This document shows positions 27,367 through 36,262 of a stretch of DNA of 64,000 bases, piece after piece; position 1 is the stretch's first letter, and every line of letters starts with the position of its first letter. The position numbers and the translations under genes were made by a program. Source of the DNA: Chitinophaga sp. H8 (GTDB lineage Bacteria > Bacteroidota > Bacteroidia > Chitinophagales > Chitinophagaceae); NCBI RefSeq assembly GCF_040567655.1, contig NZ_JBEXAC010000001.1, positions 124,001 to 188,000 on the forward strand, written 5' to 3'. The notes beneath the pieces were generated by a model. The model was given only the letters and a program-made list of their open reading frames with translations, did not search any database and had not been told where the DNA came from.

Positions 27367-28225
27367 TGGTTCGGTTGCCTTTTACCATCCTGTCTTTACC
27401 AAAGAGATCCTGCTTTAAAGTAACAGCGGTAAATCCTTCCTGCTCCATCAGGGCTACTACTTCTTTTCCCAGGGCTTCGTTGATCTCAAAATATAAGGTA
27501 CCACCGGGTGTTAGTTTTGTTTTTGCCAGCTGGCTGATATGACGATAAAAGCGCAAAGGATCTTCATCCGGAACAAATAATGCGAGAGCAGGCTCAAATG
27601 CCACTACCTGCTGCTGCATGGCAGCACTTTCACTTTGTTTGATATACGGAGGGTTACTTACAATGGTAGTAAAGGTGGGTAAGGTTTGTACCACCTGTGT
27701 ATCCAGTACATCCATGACCGTGAATTGCACGGCCAGTTTTTGTTGTGCGGCATTGCTGTCAGCTACTGCAATGGCGCCGGGACTTACATCAATTCCCCAT
27801 ACGGTAGCGGCGGGCAACTCTTTTTTTAATGCCAGCGGAATACAGCCGCTACCTGTACCGATATCCAGCAGGCGTGGGCTGGGCTGATGGGCTGCCTGTA
27901 TATCTGTTACGATCCATGCTACCAGTTCTTCCGTTTCAGGGCGGGGGATTAATACCTGCTCATTCACAAGCAGCTCCATATTATAAAACCAGGCTTTGCC
28001 AAGGATGTATTGTATGGGCTGGTGCTGTTGTAAGGCTTCCAGCGCCTGTTCCAGCTGTAGCTGCTGCTCCGGTGTGAGTGCTCGTGTTTTGTGTATAATG
28101 CGGTCCAGCTTGCTTAATCCGGTGATATGCTCCATTACCATATGGGCTACGCTGGCAGCTTCCCGCTCTTCATAAAGGGGGCTGATTGTTTGAATAATAT
28201 GTGTAAACGCGGCTTGTATGGTCAT
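27362..28225 (-). CDS. prmC: release factor glutamine N5-methyltransferase
   Basis: Methylates the GGQ glutamine of release factors RF1/RF2. The 287-residue protein has an N-terminal helical domain and a Rossmann methyltransferase with LLDIGTGSGCIPLALKKELP (about 139-158) for SAM binding and the catalytic IVSNPPYIKQSE (about 206-217). It is divergent from ribD across 83 bp. Confidence 0.96.
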   Translation of the reverse strand: MTIQAAFTHIIQTISPLYEEREAASVAHMVMEHITGLSKLDRIIHKTRALTPEQQLQLEQALEALQQHQPIQYILGKAWFYNMELLVNEQVLIPRPETEELVAWIVTDIQAAHQPSPRLLDIGTGSGCIPLALKKELPAATVWGIDVSPGAIAVADSNAAQQKLAVQFTVMDVLDTQVVQTLPTFTTIVSNPPYIKQSESAAMQQQVVAFEPALALFVPDEDPLRFYRHISQLAKTKLTPGGTLYFEINEALGKEVVALMEQEGFTAVTLKQDLFGKDRMVKGNRTI

Positions 28226-28275
28226 GAAGATATATGCAAAAGTTGTTATTAAAGGGAAAATCGGCGCTGAAACAA

Positions 28276-28283
28276 TATTTTTG
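28276..28283 (+). promoter_or_regulatory. -7 promoter box of ribD
   Basis: TATTTTTG matches TAnnTTTG and lies 25 bp before the ATG at 28309, which decides the ribD start against the upstream in-frame ATG at 28234. Confidence 0.5.
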
Positions 28284-28308
28284 CAAACATATCATTTCGT
28301 TTGTTATC

Positions 28309-29376
28309 ATGGACAGTAGCAGGGATGAATTTTTTATGCAGCGTTGTCTGCAGCTGGCACAGCTGGGAGCAGGGCAGGTAGCGCCTAATCCTATGGTAGG
28401 TGCAGTGCTGGTACATCAGGACCGCATTATAGGAGAGGGCTGGCACCGGCAATATGGGCAGGCGCATGCGGAAGTGAACTGTGTGCACAGCGTTGCGGAT
28501 ACGGATAAAGCCCTGATCCCGCAGGCTACCATGTACGTAAGCCTGGAGCCTTGTGCACATCATGGTAAAACGCCTCCCTGTGCTGATCTGATCGTATCGG
28601 AGTGTATCCGGGAAGTAGTGATTGGCTGTAAGGATACTTTTTCCGCAGTAGCTGGCAAAGGCATTGAAAAGCTGGAAAAGGCGGGCGTCCAGGTGCGTAC
28701 AGGTGTACTGGAAGCGGCCTGCCGTGATATCAACCGCCGGTTTTTTACTTTCCATGAAAAGAAACGCCCCTATATTGTTCTTAAATGGGCCCAAAGCCTG
28801 AATGGCATCATGGCTACTACCAGCGGAGCACCAGTGCGGATCTCTAACAGCTACAGCGACAGGCTGGTGCATCAATGGCGGAGCGAAGAAATGAGCATCC
28901 TGGTAGGGACCCATACTGCTGTGAATGATAATCCCCGGCTTAATAACCGCTTGTGGACAGGGAAACACCCCATACGCCTGGTAATTGACCAAACATTGAA
29001 AATACCGCGCACGCACCATCTGTGGGATGGTAGTGTTCGCACTGTCTTTATTACGGCTACGGATACCACGGTGAGCGGGCTGACGGAAATACTGGAAATA
29101 GATTTTAACCTGCCGGTAATAGACCAGTTACTGAAATGGCTGTATGAACAAAATATACAAAGTGTGCTGGTCGAAGGCGGTCCTCACGTATTACAGCAGT
29201 TTATCACAGCGGATATATGGGATGAGGCCAGGGTGATTACCGGAGGCAATTTGTTGCCCGAAGGGACAGGTGCCCCAGTGTTACCTGCGGGAAATGTGGA
29301 AAACACCATATGCCTGGAAGAGGACCGGATTGTATACTATCGCAATCATGCAGGAAAGAATATGCCAGCCTGGTAG
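28309..29376 (+). CDS. ribD: bifunctional riboflavin deaminase/reductase
   Basis: Second and third steps of riboflavin synthesis: deamination and side-chain reduction of the pyrimidine intermediate. The ATG at 28309 (355 residues, starting MDSSRDEFFMQRCLQLAQLG) is preferred over 28234, because the promoter box lies between them and the extension is not family-like. The deaminase zinc site is visible as HAEVNCV and EPCAHHGKTPPCADLI. The reductase half begins near RPYIVLKWAQSLNGIMA and ends with SVLVEGGPHVLQQF. Confidence 0.95.
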   Translation: MDSSRDEFFMQRCLQLAQLGAGQVAPNPMVGAVLVHQDRIIGEGWHRQYGQAHAEVNCVHSVADTDKALIPQATMYVSLEPCAHHGKTPPCADLIVSECIREVVIGCKDTFSAVAGKGIEKLEKAGVQVRTGVLEAACRDINRRFFTFHEKKRPYIVLKWAQSLNGIMATTSGAPVRISNSYSDRLVHQWRSEEMSILVGTHTAVNDNPRLNNRLWTGKHPIRLVIDQTLKIPRTHHLWDGSVRTVFITATDTTVSGLTEILEIDFNLPVIDQLLKWLYEQNIQSVLVEGGPHVLQQFITADIWDEARVITGGNLLPEGTGAPVLPAGNVENTICLEEDRIVYYRNHAGKNMPAW

Positions 29377-29411
29377 CTGGCAGGATTATGTAACAAGCAA
29401 TTTTATCGTTG

Positions 29412-30011
29412 ATGGAGGTTTATTTTACTATAGAAAAAACAGCAACTGCTGAATTTAAAGATCGTGGCAGCAAGTTTCTGGCGTACGCATTTCCAGTTAA
29501 AACTCCGGAACAGGTAAAAGAGTGTTTACAGGAAGTGAAAAAGGAGCACCCCAAAGCTACCCATCACTGTTATGCTTACCGGCTGGGAATGGGTGAGCTG
29601 CAATATAGGGCCAATGATGACGGCGAGCCATCCGGTTCGGCAGGTAAGCCCATCTTAGGGCAGATCGATAGCAAACAGCTGACCGATGTACTGGTAGTGG
29701 TAGTACGTTATTTTGGAGGTACCTTACTGGGTGTGCCTGGTTTGATCAATGCCTATAAAATGGCTACTGCCATGGTGTTGCAGCTGATACCTGCTGTACA
29801 GAAAAATGTGGAGCTGAAGTACAGGCTGAGCTTTGACTACACCATCATGAACGATGTAATGATGATCATTAAACAAACCAACTGCACTGTATTATCCCAG
29901 GAGCTGCAGCTGTTTTGCGAAATGGAGATCGGTATTCCAAAAGCCAATAAAGAGCTTTGCCTGCTGCGGCTGCAGGATATCCATAACCTCGATATTAAAG
30001 CAGTAAAATAG
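29412..30011 (+). CDS. IMPACT/YigZ family protein
   Basis: Conserved bacterial protein of unclear function related to eukaryotic IMPACT translation regulators. The start is the ATG at 29412 (199 residues); the TTG just before it is in frame. The signature HCYAYRLG...ANDDGEPSGSAGKPILGQI (about 54-84) and the VRYFGGTLLGVPGLINAYKMA segment are diagnostic. It is 35 bp behind ribD and probably co-transcribed; a functional link is not implied. Confidence 0.93.
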   Translation: MEVYFTIEKTATAEFKDRGSKFLAYAFPVKTPEQVKECLQEVKKEHPKATHHCYAYRLGMGELQYRANDDGEPSGSAGKPILGQIDSKQLTDVLVVVVRYFGGTLLGVPGLINAYKMATAMVLQLIPAVQKNVELKYRLSFDYTIMNDVMMIIKQTNCTVLSQELQLFCEMEIGIPKANKELCLLRLQDIHNLDIKAVK

Positions 30012-30057
30012 TGGTCGGCAAGCACAGATGTAAAGCCTGATCAGGATATAATAAAAA

Positions 30058-30092
30058 CAGGGCTGGCCAGCATTTTGTACTGGTCAGCCCTG
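30058..30092. terminator. terminator between converging YigZ-family and glutaminase-like genes
   Basis: 13-bp stem (30058-30070 with 30080-30092, one G-T pair) and a 9-nt loop, with an A-rich tract on the left that becomes a U-tract for leftward transcripts. Confidence 0.7.
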
Positions 30093-30119
30093 CTTATGCC
30101 GGGTAGCACACGTTTATTT

Positions 30120-32603
30120 TTACTTTTCCAGTTTTACTTTTAGTGCAGGCATAAAATAACCGCCTACTACTGATCTGGCGCGGAAACCTACTGATGCACC
30201 ATCCGTAGTTTCGTGCCAGTCGCTCAGTGGTATCCTGGAAGGCCCGGTAGTAACAAAGTGGTATACCGGTTCCAGCAAGGCGTTGAAGTCGGCTGTGTTT
30301 TTGGTCATAGTCGCCGTCCAAAGGATCCAGTCAGATTTTGTATACGTTTTACGGCTATCCAGTGGTAATCCAAAAGGCTGTTGTTTCGTTACGTAATACC
30401 TGATTTCTCTGGCAGCTACTTCTTTTGGAAAGATGTTGAGTTGCAGTAGTTCATCCCATACCAGGTTGTATTTCTGGCTCCAGGTATTTTTCTTGTCAAA
30501 GGTGAGGCTGTAATGATCGCCATCCTCTGCCATCTTCATCCATTGCTGTGCCATGCTTTTAGCCAATGTGGTATACTTGTCTGCAATTTCCTTTTTACCC
30601 AGTTGCCCGGCCAGCTTACCATAACCGGCAAGACCCAGGATCGCTTTTACCGACAGGTTGGCGTTGTGTGCCAGGTGGCCTGCAAAGTCATCTGTACAAA
30701 GCTGGTTGGCAGGATCAAGCCCTTCTTTTTCCAGGTATTGTACCCAGGTGGTCAACGTATTCCAATGCGTCTTTGCGTAATTCGCATTCCCCTCTGCCGT
30801 TGCAATCGCAGTGGTGAGCAGTAGCATATTCCCGCCTTCTTCTACCGGCATGTCTTCGGGATAAGTTTGCCCGTTGGCTATCGGATAAGTACCTACGTCA
30901 TGTGCTGCAAATGGTTTGGTCCACCTGCCGCTTTCTGAATACTCGAAAATAGGTTCCATCATTCCTTTAAGGAAAACCGGATTGTATAGCAGGAATAAAG
31001 GTGAAGAGGGGTAGGTGATATCTACTGTACCGATGGAACCATTGCTGAAGTTTTCTTTGGAAAAGAACAGTAATCTGCCATCCGGAGCTGCCACGGTTTT
31101 ATGGGCAGCAATGGCCTGTCGGTAAGAAAGGGTAGTAAGTGCTGCATATTTCTCGCCGCCGGCGGCCAGCATTTCTCTGGCAAAGGAGGCATCAAAGGCA
31201 TTGCAGGCTGTTATCAGCTGCTGGTATTGCTCCATCGACATTTCCAGCATTTTTTCTGCTGTCATACCAGGATCTTTTCTCCACCATGCCCGGAGTGGTT
31301 TACCAAAATATTCCACGCTGTAGATATCATCATAGGCCAGTACCATATGTTTTTTCACCACGGCAGCATCTACCTTGCCCAAGTCCCACGTATTGGTCAG
31401 TAATAATGGGCCCATATTGGCAGGTAATGTTTTCATAGGTTGTATACGGCCGGTGCGGATAAACTGCTGTGCACCGATAGCTGCAGGAATAATGTATTGT
31501 TGTTGTCCTGCACCGTGTTGTACAGCTGTGTAGAGATAACCCCAGTCTATCCGTACATCATCACCTTTGGTACCCAGCATCCGCTGCTGCCTGCTACCTG
31601 CTTTCAGTACATCCAGATTACCTTGTTGCAGTACCTGGGTTACTACAGGTTGAGCGGGTATATTTACCGCGATATCACTGCCTGCACCCAACATGATTTC
31701 TACCTGATGGGCTTTACCATCCTGGCTGGCAGCGGCAAAGGTGATATAAGAAGCAGGCCGGCTCAGTATGTCCGGTTTATCCAGCAGGAGAGGAGAAGTG
31801 AAGGTAACATCCAGCTTTACAGGCCCACAGGTAAAGTTGTATTTTGTTTGGGTAGCCGTGATCGTTACCCCTGTTTGTGTGGCCGTACTTTCCTGGATAG
31901 CCGGTTGTTTCTTGGGCGCATGCAGGCCAAAGTCGAGATACGCACCGCCGGCTGTATTTTTAATATATACGGCGATGGTATTTTTTCCTTTCTGAAGGGC
32001 TGCTACTGCTGTGGCTGACAAGGGAATGTCTTTGTATTCTCCTGTCCAGCCTTCCCGGTTATACGCTTTTACCCCGTTGATATATACTTCCACATTATCA
32101 TCGTGAAACATGTGGAGGAATACTTCACCCGATGGCTTTTCTGTAAGTGTAAAAGTCCGGCGTACCCATAGTTCCGGTGTTTTCCAGCTTTGCTGTCCCG
32201 GTGAAGGATTGTCAGAGAATGCGCCGGTAGCCAGTTTCCAGGTTTTGTCGGGATAATTATTTTGTTGCCATTCGCCGGCAGGAGCCACTGTGGTATAACG
32301 GTAATTGGCAGGCGCTGCGGCTGCAGTTGCCAGCAGGGTTTGATATAACGGAGCAGTATTGCCGAGGAAGCGGTAAGCTTTACCATCAACACGTGCAAAG
32401 CCTGCAAGTGTATGTGTTTTGCCGGTCCAGTGACGGGTAGGCTCCTGGGAAAGCTCATCCGTAAATGACCAGATGCTGAAATAAGGATCGTGGGTGATGA
32501 GCGGATAGGCCGGTGCCCGGAATGACTGGGCATTGGCCTGCCCACCGCACATCCCCATCAGGACGCAGACTGCTATTGCAGTACGTTTAAGAGTATACAA
32601 CAT
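30120..32603 (-). CDS. exported DUF4965/DUF1793-type glutaminase-like protein
   Basis: Large secreted protein, 827 residues, with a signal peptide (about 1-26, ending GGQANAQ). The N-terminal part contains a beta-sandwich resembling sugar-binding domains of beta-galactosidases (LWVRRTFTLTEKPSGEVFLHMFHDDNVEVYINGV, about 146-179). The C-terminal half matches the bacterial DUF4965/DUF1793 group related to fungal glutaminase A (YRQAIAAHKTV, MEPIFEYSESGRWTKPFAAHDVGTYP, TDDFAGHLAHNANLSVKAILGLAGYGKLA). The alpha/alpha-toroid fold of that group resembles glycosidases, so the substrate could be a glycan rather than glutamine. It is monocistronic. Confidence 0.82.
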   Translation of the reverse strand: MLYTLKRTAIAVCVLMGMCGGQANAQSFRAPAYPLITHDPYFSIWSFTDELSQEPTRHWTGKTHTLAGFARVDGKAYRFLGNTAPLYQTLLATAAAAPANYRYTTVAPAGEWQQNNYPDKTWKLATGAFSDNPSPGQQSWKTPELWVRRTFTLTEKPSGEVFLHMFHDDNVEVYINGVKAYNREGWTGEYKDIPLSATAVAALQKGKNTIAVYIKNTAGGAYLDFGLHAPKKQPAIQESTATQTGVTITATQTKYNFTCGPVKLDVTFTSPLLLDKPDILSRPASYITFAAASQDGKAHQVEIMLGAGSDIAVNIPAQPVVTQVLQQGNLDVLKAGSRQQRMLGTKGDDVRIDWGYLYTAVQHGAGQQQYIIPAAIGAQQFIRTGRIQPMKTLPANMGPLLLTNTWDLGKVDAAVVKKHMVLAYDDIYSVEYFGKPLRAWWRKDPGMTAEKMLEMSMEQYQQLITACNAFDASFAREMLAAGGEKYAALTTLSYRQAIAAHKTVAAPDGRLLFFSKENFSNGSIGTVDITYPSSPLFLLYNPVFLKGMMEPIFEYSESGRWTKPFAAHDVGTYPIANGQTYPEDMPVEEGGNMLLLTTAIATAEGNANYAKTHWNTLTTWVQYLEKEGLDPANQLCTDDFAGHLAHNANLSVKAILGLAGYGKLAGQLGKKEIADKYTTLAKSMAQQWMKMAEDGDHYSLTFDKKNTWSQKYNLVWDELLQLNIFPKEVAAREIRYYVTKQQPFGLPLDSRKTYTKSDWILWTATMTKNTADFNALLEPVYHFVTTGPSRIPLSDWHETTDGASVGFRARSVVGGYFMPALKVKLEK

Positions 32604-32674
32604 GACGCGGAACTTTTATTTTCAGTAAGATAAAAAAGTCCGGCAAGGAATAAAAGTATATTTGACACTTATTT

Positions 32675-33562
32675 TTACAGGAAACGTTGGCTTACCACCA
32701 AATCCTTGCTGCCAGCGGTATACTTATAGAAGCCTTCTCCGCTTTTAACACCCAGGTAGCCGGCAGTAACCATATTTACCAGCAGTGGACAGGGGGCATA
32801 TTTCGGATTACCAAACCCGTCGTGCAACACCTGAAGGATAGACAGACATACATCCAGCCCGATAAAGTCGGCCAGCTGTAATGGCCCCATAGGATGGGCC
32901 ATACCCAGTTTCATGACCGTATCAATTTCGTTTACGCCCGCTACTCCTTCATAGAGGGAGCAGATGGCTTCATTGATCATGGGCATGAGGATGCGGTTGG
33001 CAATAAAACCGGGATAATCATTTACCACACAGGGTACTTTGCCCAGCTTTTCAGACAACGCAACAATAGCAGTGGTCACTGATTTTTCTGTAGCATATCC
33101 GTTAATGATCTCTACCAGTTTCATCACCGGGACAGGATTCATGAAGTGCATGCCTATTACCTGCCCGGGGCGTTTGGTAGCAGCAGCAATACGGGTAATA
33201 GAAATAGAGGAAGTGTTCGTAGCCAGGATGGTATCCGGCGCAGCATGCTGATCCAGCTCCTGGAATATTTTCAGTTTCAGCGTCACATTTTCCGTGGCTG
33301 CTTCCACCACCAGTTGCACCTCTTTTACGCCGGAAGGGATATCCGTATACGTAGTAATGTGCTGAAGAGTTTCATTTTTAATGGCCGCTGTAATACTTTC
33401 TTTTGCCAGCTGGCGATCCAGGTTTTTGGTGATGGTTTGCACTGCCTTTTCCAATGCTGCTGCTGAAACATCAATCAGGTTTACAGCATATCCGTTTTGA
33501 GCAAATACGTGCGCAATACCATTGCCCATAGTACCTGCACCTATAACTGCTATTTTTTGCAT
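32675..33562 (-). CDS. 3-hydroxyacyl-CoA (3-hydroxybutyryl-CoA) dehydrogenase
   Basis: NAD-dependent oxidation of 3-hydroxyacyl-CoA. The 295-residue protein has the NAD-binding IAVIGAGTMGNGIAHVFAQNGY (3-24), the catalytic histidine segment GMHFMNPVPVMKLVEII (about 137-153) and the C-terminal dimer domain with GLDVCLSILQVLHDGFG. Other beta-oxidation genes are not adjacent. The PaaH/Hbd distinction cannot be made by eye. Confidence 0.93.
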   Translation of the reverse strand: MQKIAVIGAGTMGNGIAHVFAQNGYAVNLIDVSAAALEKAVQTITKNLDRQLAKESITAAIKNETLQHITTYTDIPSGVKEVQLVVEAATENVTLKLKIFQELDQHAAPDTILATNTSSISITRIAAATKRPGQVIGMHFMNPVPVMKLVEIINGYATEKSVTTAIVALSEKLGKVPCVVNDYPGFIANRILMPMINEAICSLYEGVAGVNEIDTVMKLGMAHPMGPLQLADFIGLDVCLSILQVLHDGFGNPKYAPCPLLVNMVTAGYLGVKSGEGFYKYTAGSKDLVVSQRFL

Positions 33563-33584
33563 GGTGTATGTTGATTTCTGGTGA

Positions 33585-34229
33585 TTAATCGTCTTTTCGC
33601 TTGAAGTCGCCCCGCTTCCAGGCCTGTATAAACTGTGCCCATGCCAGCGGATTGAAGATGTTTTGAGGTGGTTGTTGTCCGGCGTAGTAGAGTGATTGTG
33701 CTTGTTTATTGAGGAACATATTTACGCCTTCCCGTCCGTCAATAGGCGTATAACGGGCCAGTGCACGCAGTCGTGCTGCCTGGGTGTTTTTACGGGCTAT
33801 TTCATAAGCATCATCCGGAATATCGGAGCTTACAAAAGCGCGTTCAAATTCTTCCCGTGTGGGGTATGGTTTAATGATAGTAACCGGCAGATACGTGGTA
33901 TCTTCTACCATCAGCTGAATCATGGAATAGTTATTACCAGGAAGGGTAGGATCAATACGATAATCTTTTTTCTTAAAACCCACTGCTGTGAAGGAAAGGG
34001 TATCCCCTTTAAAGGCTACAATGGAAAATACCCCCTGGCTATTGGAAATCGTTCCCCGGCCTTGCCCTTTTACCATAATACTCACTGCAGGAATGGCCCT
34101 CAGGCTGTCGGCCGTCATAGTAATACCGGATAACTGGATAATGCTGTCCTTAAACTGCGTTATTTGCGCTTTTAACAGAAAAGGAACGAATAGGAATGTG
34201 AACAGTATGTAGATTTTCTTAATATGCAT
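33585..34229 (-). CDS. exported carboxypeptidase-like regulatory domain protein
   Basis: The 214-residue precursor has a signal peptide (about 1-21, ending LLKAQ) and a CarboxypepD_reg-like beta-sandwich (about 38-110; IPAVSIMVKGQGRGTISNSQGVFSIVAFKGDTLSFTAVGFKK). A C-terminal region follows with PYPTREEFERAF and NIFNPLAWAQFIQAWKRGDFKRKDD. Such proteins are common and uncharacterised in Bacteroidota envelopes. It lies 22 bp upstream of the dehydrogenase gene in the same direction. Confidence 0.8.
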   Translation of the reverse strand: MHIKKIYILFTFLFVPFLLKAQITQFKDSIIQLSGITMTADSLRAIPAVSIMVKGQGRGTISNSQGVFSIVAFKGDTLSFTAVGFKKKDYRIDPTLPGNNYSMIQLMVEDTTYLPVTIIKPYPTREEFERAFVSSDIPDDAYEIARKNTQAARLRALARYTPIDGREGVNMFLNKQAQSLYYAGQQPPQNIFNPLAWAQFIQAWKRGDFKRKDD

Positions 34230-34332
34230 GCCGGCCCTAAGATAAACGAAATTTTATTGTTATGTCACCTACACTATCCGCGTATTGAGAAAAACAATAA
34301 TTATAATAAAACAAATTAAGTCCCAATTGGGT

Positions 34333-34340
34333 TAACTTTG
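34333..34340 (+). promoter_or_regulatory. -7 promoter box of the mrp gene
   Basis: TAACTTTG matches TAnnTTTG, 30 bp before the ATG at 34371. Confidence 0.5.
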
Positions 34341-34370
34341 CTGTCAGGAATTAAACTTTAACAGTAATTT

Positions 34371-35468
34371 ATGATCACAAAAGAGCAGATTTTACAGGCT
34401 TTGAGCAATGTGGAAGAGCCGGATTTAGGGAAGGATCTGGTGACACTGAACATGGTGAAAGACGTGGAAATTGATGGAAATAAAGTGAAGTTTACCGTCG
34501 TACTGACAACCCCTGCATGCCCGTTAAAAGAAATGATAAAAAATGCCTGTATTGCTGCCATTCACCTGCTGGTAAGCAAGGATATAGAAGTACAGGTAAA
34601 TATGACAGCTAATGTGAGCAGTAACAGGAAGGATGCGCAAGCTACTTTGCCTAATGTAAAGAATATCATTGTTGTAGCTTCTGGTAAGGGTGGTGTAGGT
34701 AAATCTACCGTGGCAGCCAATCTGGCACTGGCACTGGCAAAGGATGGTGCTAAAGTGGGCCTGATGGATGCAGATATCTATGGTCCTTCTGTGCCTATTA
34801 TGTTTGGTGTACGTGGTGAAAGGCCTATGATGGTGAATGTAGCAGGCAAAGGCATGATTATGCCGATGGAAAAATTTGGCATCAAACTGATGTCTATCGG
34901 ATTGCTGGTAGATGATAAGCAGGCAGTTGTATGGCGTGGCCCTATGGCCAGCAGTGCACTGAAACAGTTTATTTCTGATGTATACTGGGATGAACTGGAT
35001 TACCTGGTGATTGATATGCCGCCAGGTACCGGGGATATTCACTTAACATTGGTACAAACAGTACCGGTAACCGGGGCTATTATTGTTACCACACCACAGG
35101 ATGTAGCACTGGCGGATGCCAAAAGAGGTATTGCCATGTTCAATGGTGCACAGATCAGGGTACCTGTACTCGGACTGGTGGAAAACATGGCCTACTTCAC
35201 TCCGGCAGAACTTCCGGAAAATAAATACTACATTTTTGGTAAAGAAGGCGGTAAGCGCCTGGCAGAAGACCTTGAAATTCCTTTCCTCGGACAAATACCA
35301 CTGGTGCAGAGCATCCGTGAAGGAGGAGATGATGGGGTGCCGGTGATGGCAGGTAATGATGAAATTACCAAGAAAGCTTTCCTGGACTTTGCAGGAAGTG
35401 CGGCCCGCAGCATTGCCATGCGTAATGCCAATCTGCAGCCTACCAAAATTGTGGAAATGATGGTATAA
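34371..35468 (+). CDS. Mrp/NBP35 family P-loop ATPase, iron-sulfur carrier
   Basis: Cytoplasmic ATPase thought to carry or deliver Fe-S clusters. The 365-residue protein has an N-terminal MIP18 (DUF59) domain (about 3-75; ITKEQILQALSNVEEPDLGKDLVTLNMV) and then the deviant Walker A VASGKGGVGKSTVAANLALAL (about 103-123). DADIYGPS and LDYLVIDMPPGTGD follow. The C-terminal segment where many Mrp proteins have a CxxC cluster site reads YFTPAELPENKYYIFG and lacks it. A cysteine lies in TPACPLKE of the DUF59 domain. Confidence 0.94.
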   Translation: MITKEQILQALSNVEEPDLGKDLVTLNMVKDVEIDGNKVKFTVVLTTPACPLKEMIKNACIAAIHLLVSKDIEVQVNMTANVSSNRKDAQATLPNVKNIIVVASGKGGVGKSTVAANLALALAKDGAKVGLMDADIYGPSVPIMFGVRGERPMMVNVAGKGMIMPMEKFGIKLMSIGLLVDDKQAVVWRGPMASSALKQFISDVYWDELDYLVIDMPPGTGDIHLTLVQTVPVTGAIIVTTPQDVALADAKRGIAMFNGAQIRVPVLGLVENMAYFTPAELPENKYYIFGKEGGKRLAEDLEIPFLGQIPLVQSIREGGDDGVPVMAGNDEITKKAFLDFAGSAARSIAMRNANLQPTKIVEMMV

Positions 35469-35485
35469 TGTTTGCCTGATATTTT

Positions 35486-35537
35486 AAAAGCCGTAAAAGA
35501 TAGTAATGTCCCCATTATTTTTTTTACGGCTTTTTTT
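35486..35537 (+). terminator. terminator after the mrp gene
   Basis: Perfect 13-bp inverted repeat (35486-35498 with 35522-35534) followed by further Ts. It lies over a possible early ATG (35506) of the next gene and argues for the later start at 35587. Confidence 0.82.
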
Positions 35538-35586
35538 AATGCTGGCAGATGATGTTTTTAGACGTATTAAATGTTGCATATATCCT

Positions 35587-36252
35587 ATGTTACAGATCTA
35601 TTGCCGGGTAGCCACCGGTTTTTTATTACTGCTGATGGCTTGTCAGCCATCCGGGCAAAAGGGCAACAGCGGGCACATGGACAGTTCTCTCCCTTTTGTG
35701 GCTTCTGTGGATTCTATACAGCAACCGGAAGCGCCTGCTGCCTGGGACGATACTACGATGGATACGGTACAGATCGCTGAAAAGATCAGCCGTTGCCTGC
35801 CCGTAAATTTTGTTTTTATGCCTGCCGGCAGTGAGCTGGCAGCGGTGATACGTACAGAAAAACTACAGCCACTCTATGAAAAGGAGGTAACCGCTTTGGG
35901 GGGGATCTATGAGGCAGCGGTGGCGGATGCCAGCGGTGGTTTTGCACGTATCCTGCAAAACAGGGGCGTGGCGCTGCGGGCCATGCAACTGTATATCCCC
36001 GACAGTACCGCATTGCATGCCAGGATCATCAACCGCAGCGATGCTAATAAAGGCATAGATACACTATTATTGCCTATGCGTTATCAGGAAGATCAGGCGG
36101 CTTTCCGGGTATTAGGGCCTTATTTTATTGCAGGTAATTTTACCGGAAAAATGGTGACCTTTAAAGCCAATAAAGTACAATATGTGGGTTTGGCAGGTTG
36201 TGACGGCCTGTTGTACCTGCAGGTAAAAAAAGATAATAAGAACTGGAATTAA
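35587..36252 (+). CDS. uncharacterised lipoprotein
   Basis: The ATG at 35587 gives a typical lipoprotein signal (MLQIYCRVATGFLLLLMACQPSG, lipobox LMAC, so Cys is residue 19 of a 221-residue precursor). The mature part is acidic at its N-terminus and then predicted mixed alpha/beta (ISRCLPVNFVFMPAGSELAAVIRTEKLQPLYEKEVTALGGIYEAAV). I do not recognise the family. The next gene starts 10 bp after its stop, so they are likely co-transcribed. Confidence 0.75.
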   Translation: MLQIYCRVATGFLLLLMACQPSGQKGNSGHMDSSLPFVASVDSIQQPEAPAAWDDTTMDTVQIAEKISRCLPVNFVFMPAGSELAAVIRTEKLQPLYEKEVTALGGIYEAAVADASGGFARILQNRGVALRAMQLYIPDSTALHARIINRSDANKGIDTLLLPMRYQEDQAAFRVLGPYFIAGNFTGKMVTFKANKVQYVGLAGCDGLLYLQVKKDNKNWN

Positions 36253-36262
36253 TATCCCTGCT

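Noticed and set aside
28249..29019. 256-codon minus-strand open frame
   Set aside because: Opposite ribD, whose zinc-deaminase motifs are clear; composition Arg/His/Cys-rich as expected for a shadow frame.
31440..32018. 192-codon plus-strand open frame
   Set aside because: Antisense to the glutaminase-like gene; no signature and many Cys/Tyr typical of shadow frames.
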